The translations under genes and the position numbers were made by a program. A stretch of 64,000 nucleotides of DNA from an uncultured Rhodospira sp. (GTDB taxonomy: Bacteria; Pseudomonadota; Alphaproteobacteria; Rhodospirillales; Rhodospirillaceae). The stretch's first letter is position 1. Each line of letters starts with the position of its first letter. The DNA lies in assembly GCF_937138205.1 (NCBI RefSeq), contig NZ_CAKZOT010000057.1, positions 41,735 through 105,734 of the forward strand, written 5' to 3'. The notes under the pieces are model-generated. The model was not told the origin of the DNA, made no database searches, and saw nothing but the letters and a program-made list of their open reading frames with translations. Shown here piece by piece: positions 40,173 to 52,301 of this stretch.

Positions 40173-41105
40173 ATGAAACTCGTGGCCTGCAACGGCAACC
40201 GTCCGCTTGCCGAAGCCATCGCCGCCTATCTGAACATCGAACTGACCGATGCCTCCGTGCGCCGGTTTTCGGACATGGAGGTCTTTGTCGAAATCCATCA
40301 GAACGTGCGCGGCGAGGATTGTTTCGTCATCCAGCCGACGTCGTATCCGGCGAACGACAATCTGATGGAGCTTCTGGTCACGCTGGATGCATTGCGCCGC
40401 AGTTCGGCGCGCCGCATCACGGCGGTGATCCCGTATTTCGGCTACGCCCGGCAAGACCGCAAGACCTCGCCGCGCACGCCGATTACCGCCAAGCTGGTGG
40501 CCAACGTGATCGCCGTGGCCGGCGCCAACCGCGTGGTCACGCTGGACCTGCACTCGGGCCAGATTCAGGGCTTTTTCGATATCCCACTGGACAACCTGTT
40601 CTGTGCGCCGGTGTTTTCCAAGGACATCATGGAGCGCTACCCGGGTGAGCGACCCATGATCATCTCGCCCGACGTGGGCGGCGTGGTGCGCGCGCGCGGT
40701 CTGGCCAGCCGCATCGAGGCCGACCTGGCCATCATCGACAAGCGCCGGGAACGCGCCGGCGTGTCGGCGGTGATGAACATCATCGGCGACGTCAAGGGGC
40801 GCTCCTGCATCCTGGTCGACGATATCGTCGACTCCGCCGGCACCCTGTGCAACGCGGCGGTGGCCCTGAAGGAGGCCGGTGCCACGGCCGTCAGCGCCTA
40901 TGTCAGCCACGGCGTGCTGTCGGGGGGCGCGGTCGCCCGGGTGACGTCGTCGCCGCTGGACAGCCTGGTCATCACCGACAGTATCCAGGCGACCGAGGCC
41001 ATGCGTCTGGCCAAGAACGTCCGCCAGTTGACCATCGCGCCCTTGATCGCCCAGGCCATCGAGCGCATCAGTGACGAACGGTCGGTCTCCAGCCTGTTCG
41101 ACTGA
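40173..41105 (+). CDS. prs: Ribose-phosphate pyrophosphokinase
   Basis: The 310-residue enzyme makes PRPP from ribose 5-phosphate and ATP, feeding purine, pyrimidine, His and Trp synthesis. Seen are [37 protein letters not shown] and the PRPP-binding loop [23 protein letters not shown] is not close to the ATG at 40173; upstream frame extends but is not family-like. Length fits the class I enzymes. Single gene with its own promoter. Confidence 0.95.
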   Translation: MKLVACNGNRPLAEAIAAYLNIELTDASVRRFSDMEVFVEIHQNVRGEDCFVIQPTSYPANDNLMELLVTLDALRRSSARRITAVIPYFGYARQDRKTSPRTPITAKLVANVIAVAGANRVVTLDLHSGQIQGFFDIPLDNLFCAPVFSKDIMERYPGERPMIISPDVGGVVRARGLASRIEADLAIIDKRRERAGVSAVMNIIGDVKGRSCILVDDIVDSAGTLCNAAVALKEAGATAVSAYVSHGVLSGGAVARVTSSPLDSLVITDSIQATEAMRLAKNVRQLTIAPLIAQAIERISDERSVSSLFD

Positions 41106-41119
41106 GGGCGGCCGGGCAC

Positions 41120-41160
41120 CGGGGATAGGGGGACCGCCGAAAGCGGAGCGCCCTATCCCG
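41120..41160. terminator. Hairpin downstream of prs
   Basis: GGGATAGG (about 41122-41129) and CCTATCCC (about 41152-41159) form a stem with an inner GC-rich region, 17 bp after the prs stop. The right part is also similar to the 3' end of ppc. Confidence 0.45.
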
Positions 41161-41172
41161 TCGCACCCAGCC

Positions 41173-41283
41173 CGTAGGGTGCGTCTGACCGCCGCGAACG
41201 CGGCGGGCGACGCACCGCCTCGCGACCTTCGCGGCCACTTGGTGCGTCGTCGGCGGCGTCGCCGCCTCCAGACGCACCCTACG
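41173..41283. repeat. 111-bp palindromic element with 15-bp perfect ends
   Basis: CGTAGGGTGCGTCTG at 41173-41187 is exactly inverted at 41269-41283. Internal copies of GACGCACC/GGTGCGTC give further pairing, so the whole can fold into a branched hairpin. Elements with GTAGGGTGCGTC ends are scattered in many bacterial genomes. Confidence 0.75.
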
Positions 41284-41313
41284 ACGGCTGATTCACACAT
41301 CATTACTCTTTTT

Positions 41314-41429
41314 CGTCATTGCGAGGAGCGCAGCCCAAAAACCAAAACTGGGGCAATCCAGAGCGTGTACTTGCGTTTTACGCTCTGGATTGCTTCACCC
41401 TCGTCTTGCGACGAGGGTTCGCAATGACG
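41314..41429. repeat. Repeat family A, copy 1
   Basis: 116 bp bounded by CGTCATTGCGAG and its (near-exact) inverse CGCAATGACG, with an inner inverted pair CAATCCAGAGCG / CGCTCTGGATTG. Two further copies lie at 57837-57940 and 61662-61813. Confidence 0.85.
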
Positions 41430-41515
41430 AGTCACACGCCGCGCGAGCGAAGAGCCACCGCTTCGGCGGAAACAAGTGTGAATATGATAGGCTAGGCGGG
41501 AGGGGGACACCCGCC

Positions 41516-44323
41516 CTATCCCGTCGCGCCCAGGCCGGCGGCGATGGCGTTGACCGTCTGCAGCAGGGACGGCAGCCACCGTTCGGCGTCCTGTTCGCGG
41601 TCCTCGGCGCGCAACCGGCGCCATTCGGCTAGCAGTTGAACCTGCCGGTCGTGGATCGGCGCCAGTGCCGGCGACCGAAGGCTGAGCACCCGGTGCACGC
41701 GCGGGCGTGTTTCCGACAGCGGCCCCTGGTAGATCGTCTCCAGGCCGATCCGGGTGCGCTCGTATTCCTCCAGGATCAGACCCAGCACGCGCTCGCGCAC
41801 GGTCGTATCCTCGACCAGACTGGCGTAGCGGGTCATGACGGCGGGATCGGCCGTGGCCCAGCCGGTGCCGGCGTTGCTGATCAGGTAGTGCAGGGGCGGC
41901 CAGTCGGCGGCGCGCTTGCAGGCGGCCAGGCGGTCGAACCCGTCGGGATCCTCCTGCCGCAAGGTCTCCAGCGCGGTGCCGACGCCGAACCAGGCCGACA
42001 CAAGGAATCGCGACTGGCTCCAGGCGAACACCCAGGGAATGGCGCGCAGGTCCTGCAACGTCCGCTGGCCGGTGCGGCGCGCGGGGCGGGAGCCGATGCG
42101 GCTGGACTCGATCACGTCGATGGGCGTGGCCTGCCCATAGAACGTCATGAACCCCTCGCACTCCAGCAGGGAGCGGTAGCGCTGCCGGCTGGCCTCCGCC
42201 AGCCGGTCCATGACGGGGCCAAGGCCCGGGTCCGTTCCGTTCGGGCGACTGCCACGCAAGGTGGCGCTCAACGAGCCCGCCGTCAGCAGTTCCAGATTGT
42301 AGGCGGCGGTGACGACGTTGGCGTACTTCTGCGAGATGGTCTCACCCTGTTCGGTCAGCCGGAACTCGCCGTCGATGGCGCCGCGCGGTTGCGCGCGCAC
42401 GAAGCGGTGGGTCGGGCCGGAGCCCCGGCTGATGGTGCCGCCACGGCCATGGAAAAAGCGCAGCCGCACGCCGTGGCGCCGCCCGACCGCGACCATGGCG
42501 GCCTGCGCCCGGTGCAGCCCCCATTGGCTGGCGACGATGCCACCGTCCTTGCCGCTGTCGCTGTAGCCGATCATGACCTGCTGGCGTGGCCGCTCTCCGC
42601 CCTCGTCGGCGCGCTGTGCCTCCAGGCTGGCGCGAGTGACGGGGTGGGCCAGGAAGGCATCCAGGATGTCGGGGCTGTGCTCCAGGTCCTCGATGGTCTC
42701 GAACAGCGGCACCACGGGCAACGGACACACCGCCGCGCCGTTGGGGAAGGTCAACAGCCCCGCCTCGCGGGCCAGCAGATAAACGACCAGCAGGTCCGAC
42801 ACACTTCGCGTCATGCTGATGATCAGGGCGCCCAGTCCGTCCGGGCCTCGGTCCTCGAGGCGGTGGGCCAGCACGCGCAGGGCGCCCAGCACGCTGGCGG
42901 CCTCGGGGCCGGCGCGGGTGCCGTCATGCATGAACGGGCGCGGCGAGGCCAGTTCGCGGTTCAGCAACTCCAGCCGCCGCGATTCGTCCCACTGTGGGAA
43001 GTCGGCGCCGTCGATGCCCGCCGCCACCAGCAACTGCGCCACGGCCTTGTCGTGAAAGGCGCTGTTCTGGCGTACGTCCAGCGTCGCCAGATGGAACCCG
43101 AACGCCTTGACCATGGTCTGCACGGGGCCGACGTCGCGCTCGGCCAGCCGGTGCGCGCCCAGGGTCCTCAGGGTCTCGGCGATCACATCAAGGTCCGCGA
43201 GCAGCTCGCGCGGGCGGCGGTAGTGGTGCGGGGCCAAGGGGTTGGCCGGGTCGGGCAGGGACAGGATCATCAGGTTGATCATCTGCCGCCACGGCTCGTC
43301 CTTGTTGCGGGCAAGGGCCGGTTCGGCGGCCGGCCCGAGGGCCTCGACCATCGCGTTCAGCCGTTCGGACAGGGCGGGCGGGACGGATTGGCGGGTGGTC
43401 GCCAGTGACAAACCGGCGGCCAGTCGCTCCAGTCGCTCCCGCAGGTTCTTCAGGGCCGTGGTCGCAAGCTGGGCCAACGCCCAGGCCGTCGTCTCCGGTG
43501 TGACGAACGGGTGGCCGTCGCGGTCGCCGCCCACCCAGGTTCCAAAGGTCACGCGCGGTCGGTGCGAGGGACCGCGCAGCAGCGCGGGGTCGAAGCCGAC
43601 GCGGCGCCAGGCGGTCTCCAGCCGGCGGTCGAGCCACGGCAGCGTCTGCGGGAACATCTCGCCCAGGTAATACAGGATGATGCCCAGTTCGCCCTCGACT
43701 GTGGGCTTTTCCAGCAGGATTTCGCCGGTGCGCCAGAGGCGTTCCAGGCCGGCCTTGGTGTCCTCGCGCAAGGACGCGCGTTCACCCGGCGTCCACATCG
43801 TGTTCTCGCTGTCCACCAGCAGCCGGTAAATGGCGCGGTGGTGGTGCAGCACGCTGGCCCGCTTGGCCTCGGTCGGGTGCGCGGTCAGCACCGGTTCGAC
43901 CCGGATGGTGGCCAGGGCCTCGGCGATCTCTTCCGGGGTGAACCCATCGCGGGCGAGGTGGATGAGTTCGTATTCCCAGGAGCCCGAATCCGCGTCCAGC
44001 GGGCCGTCGGTTTCCACCCGCCGGCGGCTCTGGGCGTGGGCGTTTTCCTCGGCCTGATGGAGCAACTGGAAGGCCACCGAGCGGGCCTCGACGCAGCGTT
44101 CGGCCAGCGGGTCGGCCGGATCGTCGGGCCACTGGTTGACGCCGTCGGAGTCCACGGTGACCAGCGTGTCGCCGCGCCGCGGCCAGGGCAGGCGTTCGGC
44201 CACGGCGTCCTCGCCGATGTCCCGCAGGACCTCGGCCAACGCATCCATCAGGAATCGAAGGTCCTGGTCGACCTTGGGCAGGGCCGTCGCGTCGGACAGC
44301 CGCGACGTGATGATGGCGGGCAT
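41516..44323 (-). CDS. ppc: Phosphoenolpyruvate carboxylase
   Basis: The 935-residue enzyme carboxylates PEP to oxaloacetate, refilling the TCA cycle. Catalytic signatures are VEPVLTAHPTEAKR with His149, TFGTWVGGDRDGHPFVT, MIGYSDSGKDGGIVASQW and FFHGRGGTISRGSGPTHR. The start at 44323 (MPAIITSRLSD) was chosen from family length; the open frame reaches 44560 but that part is not conserved. A 21-of-22-base copy of its 3' end (last five codons plus stop) is found about 363 bp downstream, past two palindromic repeats. Confidence 0.95.
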   Translation of the reverse strand: MPAIITSRLSDATALPKVDQDLRFLMDALAEVLRDIGEDAVAERLPWPRRGDTLVTVDSDGVNQWPDDPADPLAERCVEARSVAFQLLHQAEENAHAQSRRRVETDGPLDADSGSWEYELIHLARDGFTPEEIAEALATIRVEPVLTAHPTEAKRASVLHHHRAIYRLLVDSENTMWTPGERASLREDTKAGLERLWRTGEILLEKPTVEGELGIILYYLGEMFPQTLPWLDRRLETAWRRVGFDPALLRGPSHRPRVTFGTWVGGDRDGHPFVTPETTAWALAQLATTALKNLRERLERLAAGLSLATTRQSVPPALSERLNAMVEALGPAAEPALARNKDEPWRQMINLMILSLPDPANPLAPHHYRRPRELLADLDVIAETLRTLGAHRLAERDVGPVQTMVKAFGFHLATLDVRQNSAFHDKAVAQLLVAAGIDGADFPQWDESRRLELLNRELASPRPFMHDGTRAGPEAASVLGALRVLAHRLEDRGPDGLGALIISMTRSVSDLLVVYLLAREAGLLTFPNGAAVCPLPVVPLFETIEDLEHSPDILDAFLAHPVTRASLEAQRADEGGERPRQQVMIGYSDSGKDGGIVASQWGLHRAQAAMVAVGRRHGVRLRFFHGRGGTISRGSGPTHRFVRAQPRGAIDGEFRLTEQGETISQKYANVVTAAYNLELLTAGSLSATLRGSRPNGTDPGLGPVMDRLAEASRQRYRSLLECEGFMTFYGQATPIDVIESSRIGSRPARRTGQRTLQDLRAIPWVFAWSQSRFLVSAWFGVGTALETLRQEDPDGFDRLAACKRAADWPPLHYLISNAGTGWATADPAVMTRYASLVEDTTVRERVLGLILEEYERTRIGLETIYQGPLSETRPRVHRVLSLRSPALAPIHDRQVQLLAEWRRLRAEDREQDAERWLPSLLQTVNAIAAGLGATG

Positions 44324-44496
44324 GTTGGAACTCGCGGTGCGGGAGGGGGAACGCCGGGCGGCACGGGCCGGCACGGAAAAGTGTACAGGGTTCGTGCGGC
44401 ATTGCAACGTGGTGTACCGCGTTCGCCCGAGACAATTTCGATACACCGGGCGGGCGTTGAGAGCGAACCAACAACCGACATCGCTCACGCCGCGCG

Positions 44497-45489
44497 CTAT
44501 CCCTCCTTCGCCGGGTCCTCCATGTCGGCGCGCACGTCGCGGGCGTCGGCCGGGCGCCACTTGCGGACGAAGGCCCGCAGGGCCTCGTCGTCGGCGTCCT
44601 CCAGCACGATGCGCAGGCGCACGAGTTGATCGCCGCGCGCGTCGGTCCCGGTACCGTCCTTGCGCGGCAGGCCCTTGCCGCGCAGGCGCAGGGTCGCACC
44701 GGTGTTGGAGCCCTCGGGCACGGTGACGGCCACGCGGCCGCTCAGGGTCGGCACGGTGATCTTGGCGCCCAGCACGGCCTCGCGCAGGCTGACCGGCACC
44801 TCGGCGATGACGTCATCGCCGGCGCGGCGGAACACGGGGTGGTCCTTGACCAGGATTTCCACCAGGGCGTCCCCGGCCTCGCCGCCGTGGTGGCCCGGAT
44901 TGCCCTGGCCGCGCAGACGCAGCGTGCTGCCGTTCTCGGTGCCCGGCGGGACGCGGACATCCAGCGTCTTGCCGGTGGTCAGCGTGATGCGCCGCGAGGT
45001 GCCCAGGGCCGCGTCCTCGAACGGAACGCGCAAGCGGTACTGGGCATCGCCGCCGCGCTGCGGCCGGCCGTGGCCCTGCGCGCCGCCGCCGCCCGCGCCG
45101 GTCGCGCGGTGCTTGGCCGACTGAGCACGGGCAAAAATGTCCTCGAACGAGTCCGCGCCCTTGAACAGGTCCTCGAAATGGAAGTGGAACCCGCCGTCCG
45201 ACCTCGCCCGGCCTTTCGCGGTGCGCGGGCCAGCGCCAGGATGGTGGCGGAACCCGAACGGGCGATCCTGGCCCTGCGCGTCGATTTCACCGCGATCGAA
45301 GCGGGCCCGCTTGTCAGGGTCGGCCAGCACGTCGTGGGCCGCGCTCAACTCCTTGAAGCGGTCCTCGGCTTCGGGGTCGCCCGGATTGACGTCAGGGTGC
45401 ATGGTCCGCGCCAACCGCCGATAGGCGCGTCTGATTTCGTCCGCGCTGGCACTGCGCGGCACACCGAGCACGGCGTACGGGTCCTTCAT
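44497..45489 (-). CDS. DnaJ C-terminal domain co-chaperone (CbpA-like, type II)
   Basis: The 330-residue protein has an N-terminal J domain with HPD at 31-33, a Gly/Arg-rich linker with FHFHFEDLFKG, and two C-terminal beta domains (ITLTTGKTLDVRVPPGTENG, VPVSLREAVLGAKITVPTL). The zinc-finger CxxCxGxG repeats of DnaJ are absent, so it is a type II (CbpA/DjlA-like) Hsp40 partner of DnaK. It ends 173 bp upstream of ppc on the same strand. Stress control cannot be read from the sequence. Confidence 0.92.
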   Translation of the reverse strand: MKDPYAVLGVPRSASADEIRRAYRRLARTMHPDVNPGDPEAEDRFKELSAAHDVLADPDKRARFDRGEIDAQGQDRPFGFRHHPGAGPRTAKGRARSDGGFHFHFEDLFKGADSFEDIFARAQSAKHRATGAGGGGAQGHGRPQRGGDAQYRLRVPFEDAALGTSRRITLTTGKTLDVRVPPGTENGSTLRLRGQGNPGHHGGEAGDALVEILVKDHPVFRRAGDDVIAEVPVSLREAVLGAKITVPTLSGRVAVTVPEGSNTGATLRLRGKGLPRKDGTGTDARGDQLVRLRIVLEDADDEALRAFVRKWRPADARDVRADMEDPAKEG

Positions 45490-45615
45490 GGCGGCGCGGT
45501 CGCTTCAGGGGTATGGGCGATCGGAGCAATCATACACGACTGCCCGGCGAAAGAGGCGGTGTTCTTTCGCCGGGCCGTCTGCCGTCGCGGCGCCGTGAGA
45601 GGGCGGGAGCGATCG

Positions 45616-46110
45616 TCAGTTGACCATCTGCCACGTGCCGTCCGGCTGGCGGCAGGCGGTGCCGGTGGCCTCTTCCAGGCGGCCGTCGATGGTGACGGTG
45701 GTGCGGAACTGCCGGCAGTACTGGCCGGTGTTGGTGTAGCCGTCGCGGACCGGAGTGAAGGACCCGTAGTTGCCCGTCTGCGGGTTGTTCCACGAGATCG
45801 TCTGCCCGACCGGCGCCTGGTAGGCCTGCTGCGAGGCCTGTCTCATGCGCATCCGGTCGGTTTCGTCGAGCGAACGCCCGATCTCGCTGCCGACCAGGCC
45901 GCCAAGCAGCACGCCCAGACCGGTGGCGGCCATTTTCCACTCGGTCGAGCCGCCGAACTGCGAACCGAGCAGTCCGCCCAAGGCGGCGCCGCCCACCGTG
46001 CCGACGGTCTGTTTGGGGCTGTTGGCCGTCTGGCAGCCGACCAGCGCGGGGCCGGCCAGCAGGGTGGCGGCCAGCGCCACGGCGGTGGAGCGCTTCACAA
46101 ATCTGTCCAT
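45616..46110 (-). CDS. Glycine-zipper surface lipoprotein (17-kDa antigen / RT0821-like)
   Basis: The 164-residue product has a lipobox ending LVGC (Cys26), a glycine-zipper region ([18 protein letters not shown] and [18 protein letters not shown], about residues 36-80), and a C-terminal domain with CRQF and [10 protein letters not shown], as in rickettsial 17-kDa surface antigen-like proteins. It would be an outer-membrane lipoprotein. AAAGG precedes the ATG at 46110. Divergent from pdxH. Confidence 0.82.
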   Translation of the reverse strand: MDRFVKRSTAVALAATLLAGPALVGCQTANSPKQTVGTVGGAALGGLLGSQFGGSTEWKMAATGLGVLLGGLVGSEIGRSLDETDRMRMRQASQQAYQAPVGQTISWNNPQTGNYGSFTPVRDGYTNTGQYCRQFRTTVTIDGRLEEATGTACRQPDGTWQMVN

Positions 46111-46385
46111 CGGTCCGACCTTTCCTTTCCGTGTCGACCAGGGTGCGGCACGCGGGGACCGCCCGTCACCGCGCCTGTCCGGATACAGGGTGCGCGCGGC
46201 CTTCGCGGCCACCAAATCCAAGAATCCGTTACCATAATATGTGCGAGCAAGATGGCGAAAAAAGGGTCCACGCTTGCGCGGCGATCCTGTACGTCTGCGC
46301 CAGGGGATGGGTGCCGATGGCAGCGTCCGCCCCATCCCTTGTCCCCGCGCATGATGTCTTGGTTTCCGGGAGGGAGGTTGTCCCC

Positions 46386-46991
46386 GTGTCGTCCCTGATG
46401 GTGTCCGATCCGTTCGCCCTGTTCCAGGCGTGGCTGAAAGAGGCGGAGAAAAGCGAGTCCAACGACCCGACCGCCATGGCCCTGGCCACGGCAACGGCGG
46501 ACGGACGACCTTCGGTGCGCATGGTGCTGCTCAAGGACGTCGTGCCCAGGCCCGGTCCGGAGGGCGGATTCGTGTTCTACACCAACATGGAAAGCCGCAA
46601 GGGCGAGGACCTGCGCGCCAATCCCCACGCCGCGCTGTGCTTCCATTGGAAAAGCCTGCGGCGCCAGGTGCGGGTCGAGGGGCCCGTGGTGCCGGTTCCC
46701 GACGCCGAAGCCGATGCGTATTTCGAGTCCCGCGCGCGGGAAAGCCGCATTGGTGCCTGGGCCTCGTTGCAGTCGCGGCCACTCACCGAACGCCTGGAGT
46801 TGGAGAAGCGGGTCGCCTCCTTTGGCGCCAAGTTCGGGATCGGGGCGATCCCCCGGCCGGATTGGTGGACCGGCGCCCGCGTGGTGGCCAATCGCATCGA
46901 GTTCTGGCGCGACCGTCCCTTTCGGTTGCACGATCGTGTGGTTTACAGTTGGGATGGAGTGGCGTGGCAGACTCAGCGCCTGTATCCGTGA
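46386..46991 (+). CDS. pdxH: Pyridoxamine/pyridoxine 5'-phosphate oxidase
   Basis: The 201-residue FMN enzyme makes pyridoxal 5'-phosphate. Signatures are [47 protein letters not shown] and the C-terminal [16 protein letters not shown] to RLYP. I chose the GTG at 46386 because a strong AGGGAGG lies 8 nt upstream (46371-46377); the next ATG at 46398 and an ATG at 46317 are alternatives. PLP from this enzyme would serve glgP, metY, cysK and pseC in the window. Confidence 0.92.
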   Translation: MSSLMVSDPFALFQAWLKEAEKSESNDPTAMALATATADGRPSVRMVLLKDVVPRPGPEGGFVFYTNMESRKGEDLRANPHAALCFHWKSLRRQVRVEGPVVPVPDAEADAYFESRARESRIGAWASLQSRPLTERLELEKRVASFGAKFGIGAIPRPDWWTGARVVANRIEFWRDRPFRLHDRVVYSWDGVAWQTQRLYP

Positions 46992-47022
46992 TGGGACACG
47001 GCCCGATGGTGGAAGGAACGCG

Positions 47023-48015
47023 ATGATGGGGGAGGCGCCTGGAACGGCCGAAACACGAACGGGGCGGTTGTCGGACGATCGCCTGATGCGTTGGGCCACC
47101 TACGCGGCGGTCGGCACGGCCGGGACCCTGATCGTGGTGAAACTGATCGCGTGGGCGCTGACGGGGTCGCTGGCGTTGTTGTCCACGCTGATCGATTCCA
47201 TCCTGGATGCTGCGGCCTCGCTGTTGAATCTGTTCGCGGTGCGCGTGGCGCTGGAGCCGGCCGACCATGACCACCGGTTCGGCCACGGCAAGGCGGAGCC
47301 GCTGGCCGGGCTGGCCCAGGCGGCGTTCATCGGCGGGTCGGCGTTGTTCCTGACCATCGAGGCGACGTCGCGCGTCCTCGATCCCGAGCCCGTCGCGCGG
47401 TCGGGCCTGGGCATCGCCATCATGGTGCTGTCCATCGTCCTGACCCTGGCCCTGGTCGCGTTTCAGCGGCTTGTGATCCGGCGCACCGGCTCCGTGGCCA
47501 TCCGGGCCGACTCGGTGCACTACGCTGGCGACATCCTGATCAACATCAGCGTGATCGTCTCCCTCCTCCTGACCACACAGGCGGATCTGCCGTGGGCCGA
47601 TCCAACGTTTGCGCTCATTATTGCCGCCTATCTCCTCTACAACGCTTGGTCCATACTTAAGAATTCTCTGAATTACTTGATGGACCGGGAATTCGAGGAC
47701 GAGGATCGGCGCCGGATCCTTGAGATTGCCCGCGCGCATCCTCAAGTGATGGATGCACATGACCTGCGCACCCGGTCGTCCGGCCCGCAGCAGTTCATTC
47801 AGTTGCACTTGGAGATGGAGTGTGATCTTACATTGCGTACGGCCCATGGGATTGCCGAGCAGGTGGAGGCCCAAATTCTGGACGCGTTTCCGGGGGCGGA
47901 GGTCTTGATCCATCAGGATCCCTGGGGCGTGCGGGAAGAGCGTGACGTGCCGCCCGAGCCGGGTGACGCAAGCCCGTCACCTGCCAACCGCGAGGCCAGG
48001 GGCTCGAACGGATGA
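47023..48015 (+). CDS. Cation diffusion facilitator (FieF-like divalent metal exporter)
   Basis: The 330-residue membrane protein has about six helices, the CDF metal site in TLIDSILDAAASLLNL and SVHYAGDILINISV (Asp and His residues of the D-x-x-x-D / H-x-x-x-D sites), the motif HDHRFGHGKAEPLAGLAQA, and a cytoplasmic C-terminal domain with VMDAHDLRTRSSGPQQFIQLHLEM. It exports Fe2+, Zn2+ or similar; the motif set resembles FieF. AAGGA precedes the ATG at 47023. It lies 31 bp after pdxH on the same strand. Confidence 0.92.
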   Translation: MMGEAPGTAETRTGRLSDDRLMRWATYAAVGTAGTLIVVKLIAWALTGSLALLSTLIDSILDAAASLLNLFAVRVALEPADHDHRFGHGKAEPLAGLAQAAFIGGSALFLTIEATSRVLDPEPVARSGLGIAIMVLSIVLTLALVAFQRLVIRRTGSVAIRADSVHYAGDILINISVIVSLLLTTQADLPWADPTFALIIAAYLLYNAWSILKNSLNYLMDREFEDEDRRRILEIARAHPQVMDAHDLRTRSSGPQQFIQLHLEMECDLTLRTAHGIAEQVEAQILDAFPGAEVLIHQDPWGVREERDVPPEPGDASPSPANREARGSNG

Positions 48016-48148
48016 TTGTTTTCGTTGTTGGCGTCTAACGGTCGGGTCGTTAGGGTGCCGACACGGCGTCGCGCGGGTGTCCGAGGCGGGGCGGGCGACC
48101 CCGTCGGGGCTCAGTCGGAATGGTGCCGAGGATGGGAGGGACGGAGAG

Positions 48149-49207
48149 GTGGATCCAGCGCGGATCGTGGTCATTGGTGGCGACCTGCCCCATGGGGAGT
48201 CGTTTCATGACACTCTCGGCGCCGACTGGGACGTGTCCGTGGTGTCCGCCGCCGGCGGTGATGTAACCGGGCGGGCGCGGGCGGCGGTTGCGGGCCAGCA
48301 ACCTGACCTGGTCGTCCTGACCGTCGCTGCGTCCGGCGCCGACGGTGTCGATCCGGACACCGCCGCCGAGGTCTGTCTGACCTTGCGGCGCGACAATCGG
48401 GTCGGCTCCATTCCAGTGCTGCTGCTCGGACTCGATGGCGGGTCGGCCGCGTCCGAGCGTGACACGGCGACGACCCCGGGGGCGACCCCGGCAGCCTGGC
48501 TGGAACGCGGGGCCAGTGACGTGATCACGGGTCCCTTTGATCCGCACCTGCTGCGGGCGCGCGTCCACACCCTGATCGAACTCCGGCGGCTGCGGGAGGA
48601 ACAAGCCCATGCTGTCGGCGCCGAACGCGCCAGCGGGGTCATGACCCGGCGCGTGTTCGAGAGTGTGTTGCGTCGGGAAAGCGGACGCCTCCGGCGAACC
48701 GACGGTCACCTGGGTTTGCTGTTGGTCGAGCTGGACCATTTCAAGGCCTTTCGGGCGCAAGACGGTGTGGAAACAGCCGAGTCGTGTTTCCACCAGGTCG
48801 CCGACGCCGTGGCGAGCCGCCTGCGCCGTCCGTCGGATCTGGTGGCCCGGTTCAGCGTCGAGCACTTGGCCTGCCTGATGCCGGACACGGACCTGCGCGG
48901 CGCGCGGGTGGTGGGCGAGTCCGTCCGGGATGCCGTCGAGGCCCTGGGCCTCCCGCATACGGCCTCTCCCGTCGCGGACCACGTCACCGTCAGCGTGGGC
49001 GTCGCGTCGCGCCGGTGCTCCGGCCCGGAGGTGGAGTCGTGGCTGCTCTCCGAAGCGCAAGACAGGCTCAGGCGGGCGCGGCGCGCCGGATGCAATCGGG
49101 TTGTGTCGGGGGAAGGCGGCGCGGCTGTGCCGACGTTCGGTGCGGGAACTGGCGGTCTGTGGACCGTTCCGGGAAGCAGGCCGGTTCGGGAGGCGGGGAC
49201 CGGCTGA
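48149..49207 (+). CDS. Receiver/GGDEF-like protein with degenerate signature
   Basis: The 352-residue protein starts with a CheY-like receiver fold (about 1-140: ARIVVIGGDLPHG, PDLVVLTVAASGADG, VLLLGLDGG, DVITGPFDPHLLRARV), in which the usual phospho-Asp pattern is weak. It continues with a diguanylate cyclase-like domain (about 165-325). The GGDEF core is replaced: the expected ARYGGDEFA is ARFSVEHLA, so cyclase activity should be lost. An RRPSD sequence before it preserves an RxxD I-site-like motif, so c-di-GMP binding is possible. The GTG at 48149 has GGAGAG close upstream; the start is uncertain. The C-terminal 40 residues are low complexity. Confidence 0.75.
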   Translation: MDPARIVVIGGDLPHGESFHDTLGADWDVSVVSAAGGDVTGRARAAVAGQQPDLVVLTVAASGADGVDPDTAAEVCLTLRRDNRVGSIPVLLLGLDGGSAASERDTATTPGATPAAWLERGASDVITGPFDPHLLRARVHTLIELRRLREEQAHAVGAERASGVMTRRVFESVLRRESGRLRRTDGHLGLLLVELDHFKAFRAQDGVETAESCFHQVADAVASRLRRPSDLVARFSVEHLACLMPDTDLRGARVVGESVRDAVEALGLPHTASPVADHVTVSVGVASRRCSGPEVESWLLSEAQDRLRRARRAGCNRVVSGEGGAAVPTFGAGTGGLWTVPGSRPVREAGTG

Positions 49208-49393
49208 CCCGCAAGAAACGCCCGTCTCGCGGCCGGCCAGTCCGCAGAGTCGATCCTGTGGCGGGTCGCGTTCAAAGATGCGGGCCCCGTTCCACCGAGT
49301 CGGCCGGCAGGGGGTTCAATGCAGACGGAATGTTAACGTCTTTCTCCTACAGTCGCGGGCGGCCGGAAACGAACGGAACGCGGCGTCGACTGA

Positions 49394-51596
<2,203 letters not shown>

Positions 51597-51600
<4 letters not shown>

Positions 51601-52301
51601 CCAGCCTGGCGGTCATCCCCGCGCGCGGCGGCAGCAAGCGCATTCCGCGCAAGAACATCAGACCGTTCTGCGGCAAGCCGATGATCGCCTGGTCGATCGA
51701 GGCCGCGCTGGCCGCCGACTGCTTTGATGACGTGATCGTCTCGACAGAGGACGACGAGATCGCCGAGGTGGCGCGCGCGTTCGGGGCGGCGGTCCCGTTC
51801 CGCCGGCCGGACCGGCTGGCCGATGACTACGTGATCACGGTGGACGTGATCTCCCATGCCATCGAAGCCTATGCCCAGGGTGCCGCCCGTCCGGAGTATG
51901 TGTGCTGCCTGTACGCCACGGCGCCGTTCGTCACGCCGGACGACCTGCGCCGGGGGCACGACCTGATCGTCGGACAGGACCTGGACTACGCCTTTTCTGT
52001 GACCTCGTTCCCATTCCCGATCCAGCGCGCGTTGCGCCTGACGGAGAACGGCCGCGTTGTCATGGTCCAGCCCGAACATTTGACCACCCGCTCGCAGGAC
52101 CTGGAACCCGCGTACCACGACGCCGGCCAGTTCTATTGGGGCCGCGCCGAGGCCTGGCAGGCCCGCCGCCCGCTGTTCGGCCCGCGCTCGGCGCCGGTGC
52201 TGCTGCCGCGCCACCGTGTGCAGGACATCGACACGGAAGAGGATTGGGAGACGGCGGAACGCCTGTTCGCGGTGCATCGGGCGCGGGAGGAGACATCATG
52301 A
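51597..52301 (+). CDS. pseF: Pseudaminic acid cytidylyltransferase
   Basis: The 234-residue enzyme activates the nonulosonic acid with CTP to CMP-Pse. The nucleotide-binding motif AVIPARGGSKRIPRKNI is at the start, followed by VIVSTEDDEIAEVARAFGA and a C-terminal QDIDTEEDWETAERLF with the Mg-binding Asp residues. Start is GTG at 51597, overlapping the pseC stop. The order pseB-pseC-pseF is conserved in many flagellar glycosylation clusters. Confidence 0.93.
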
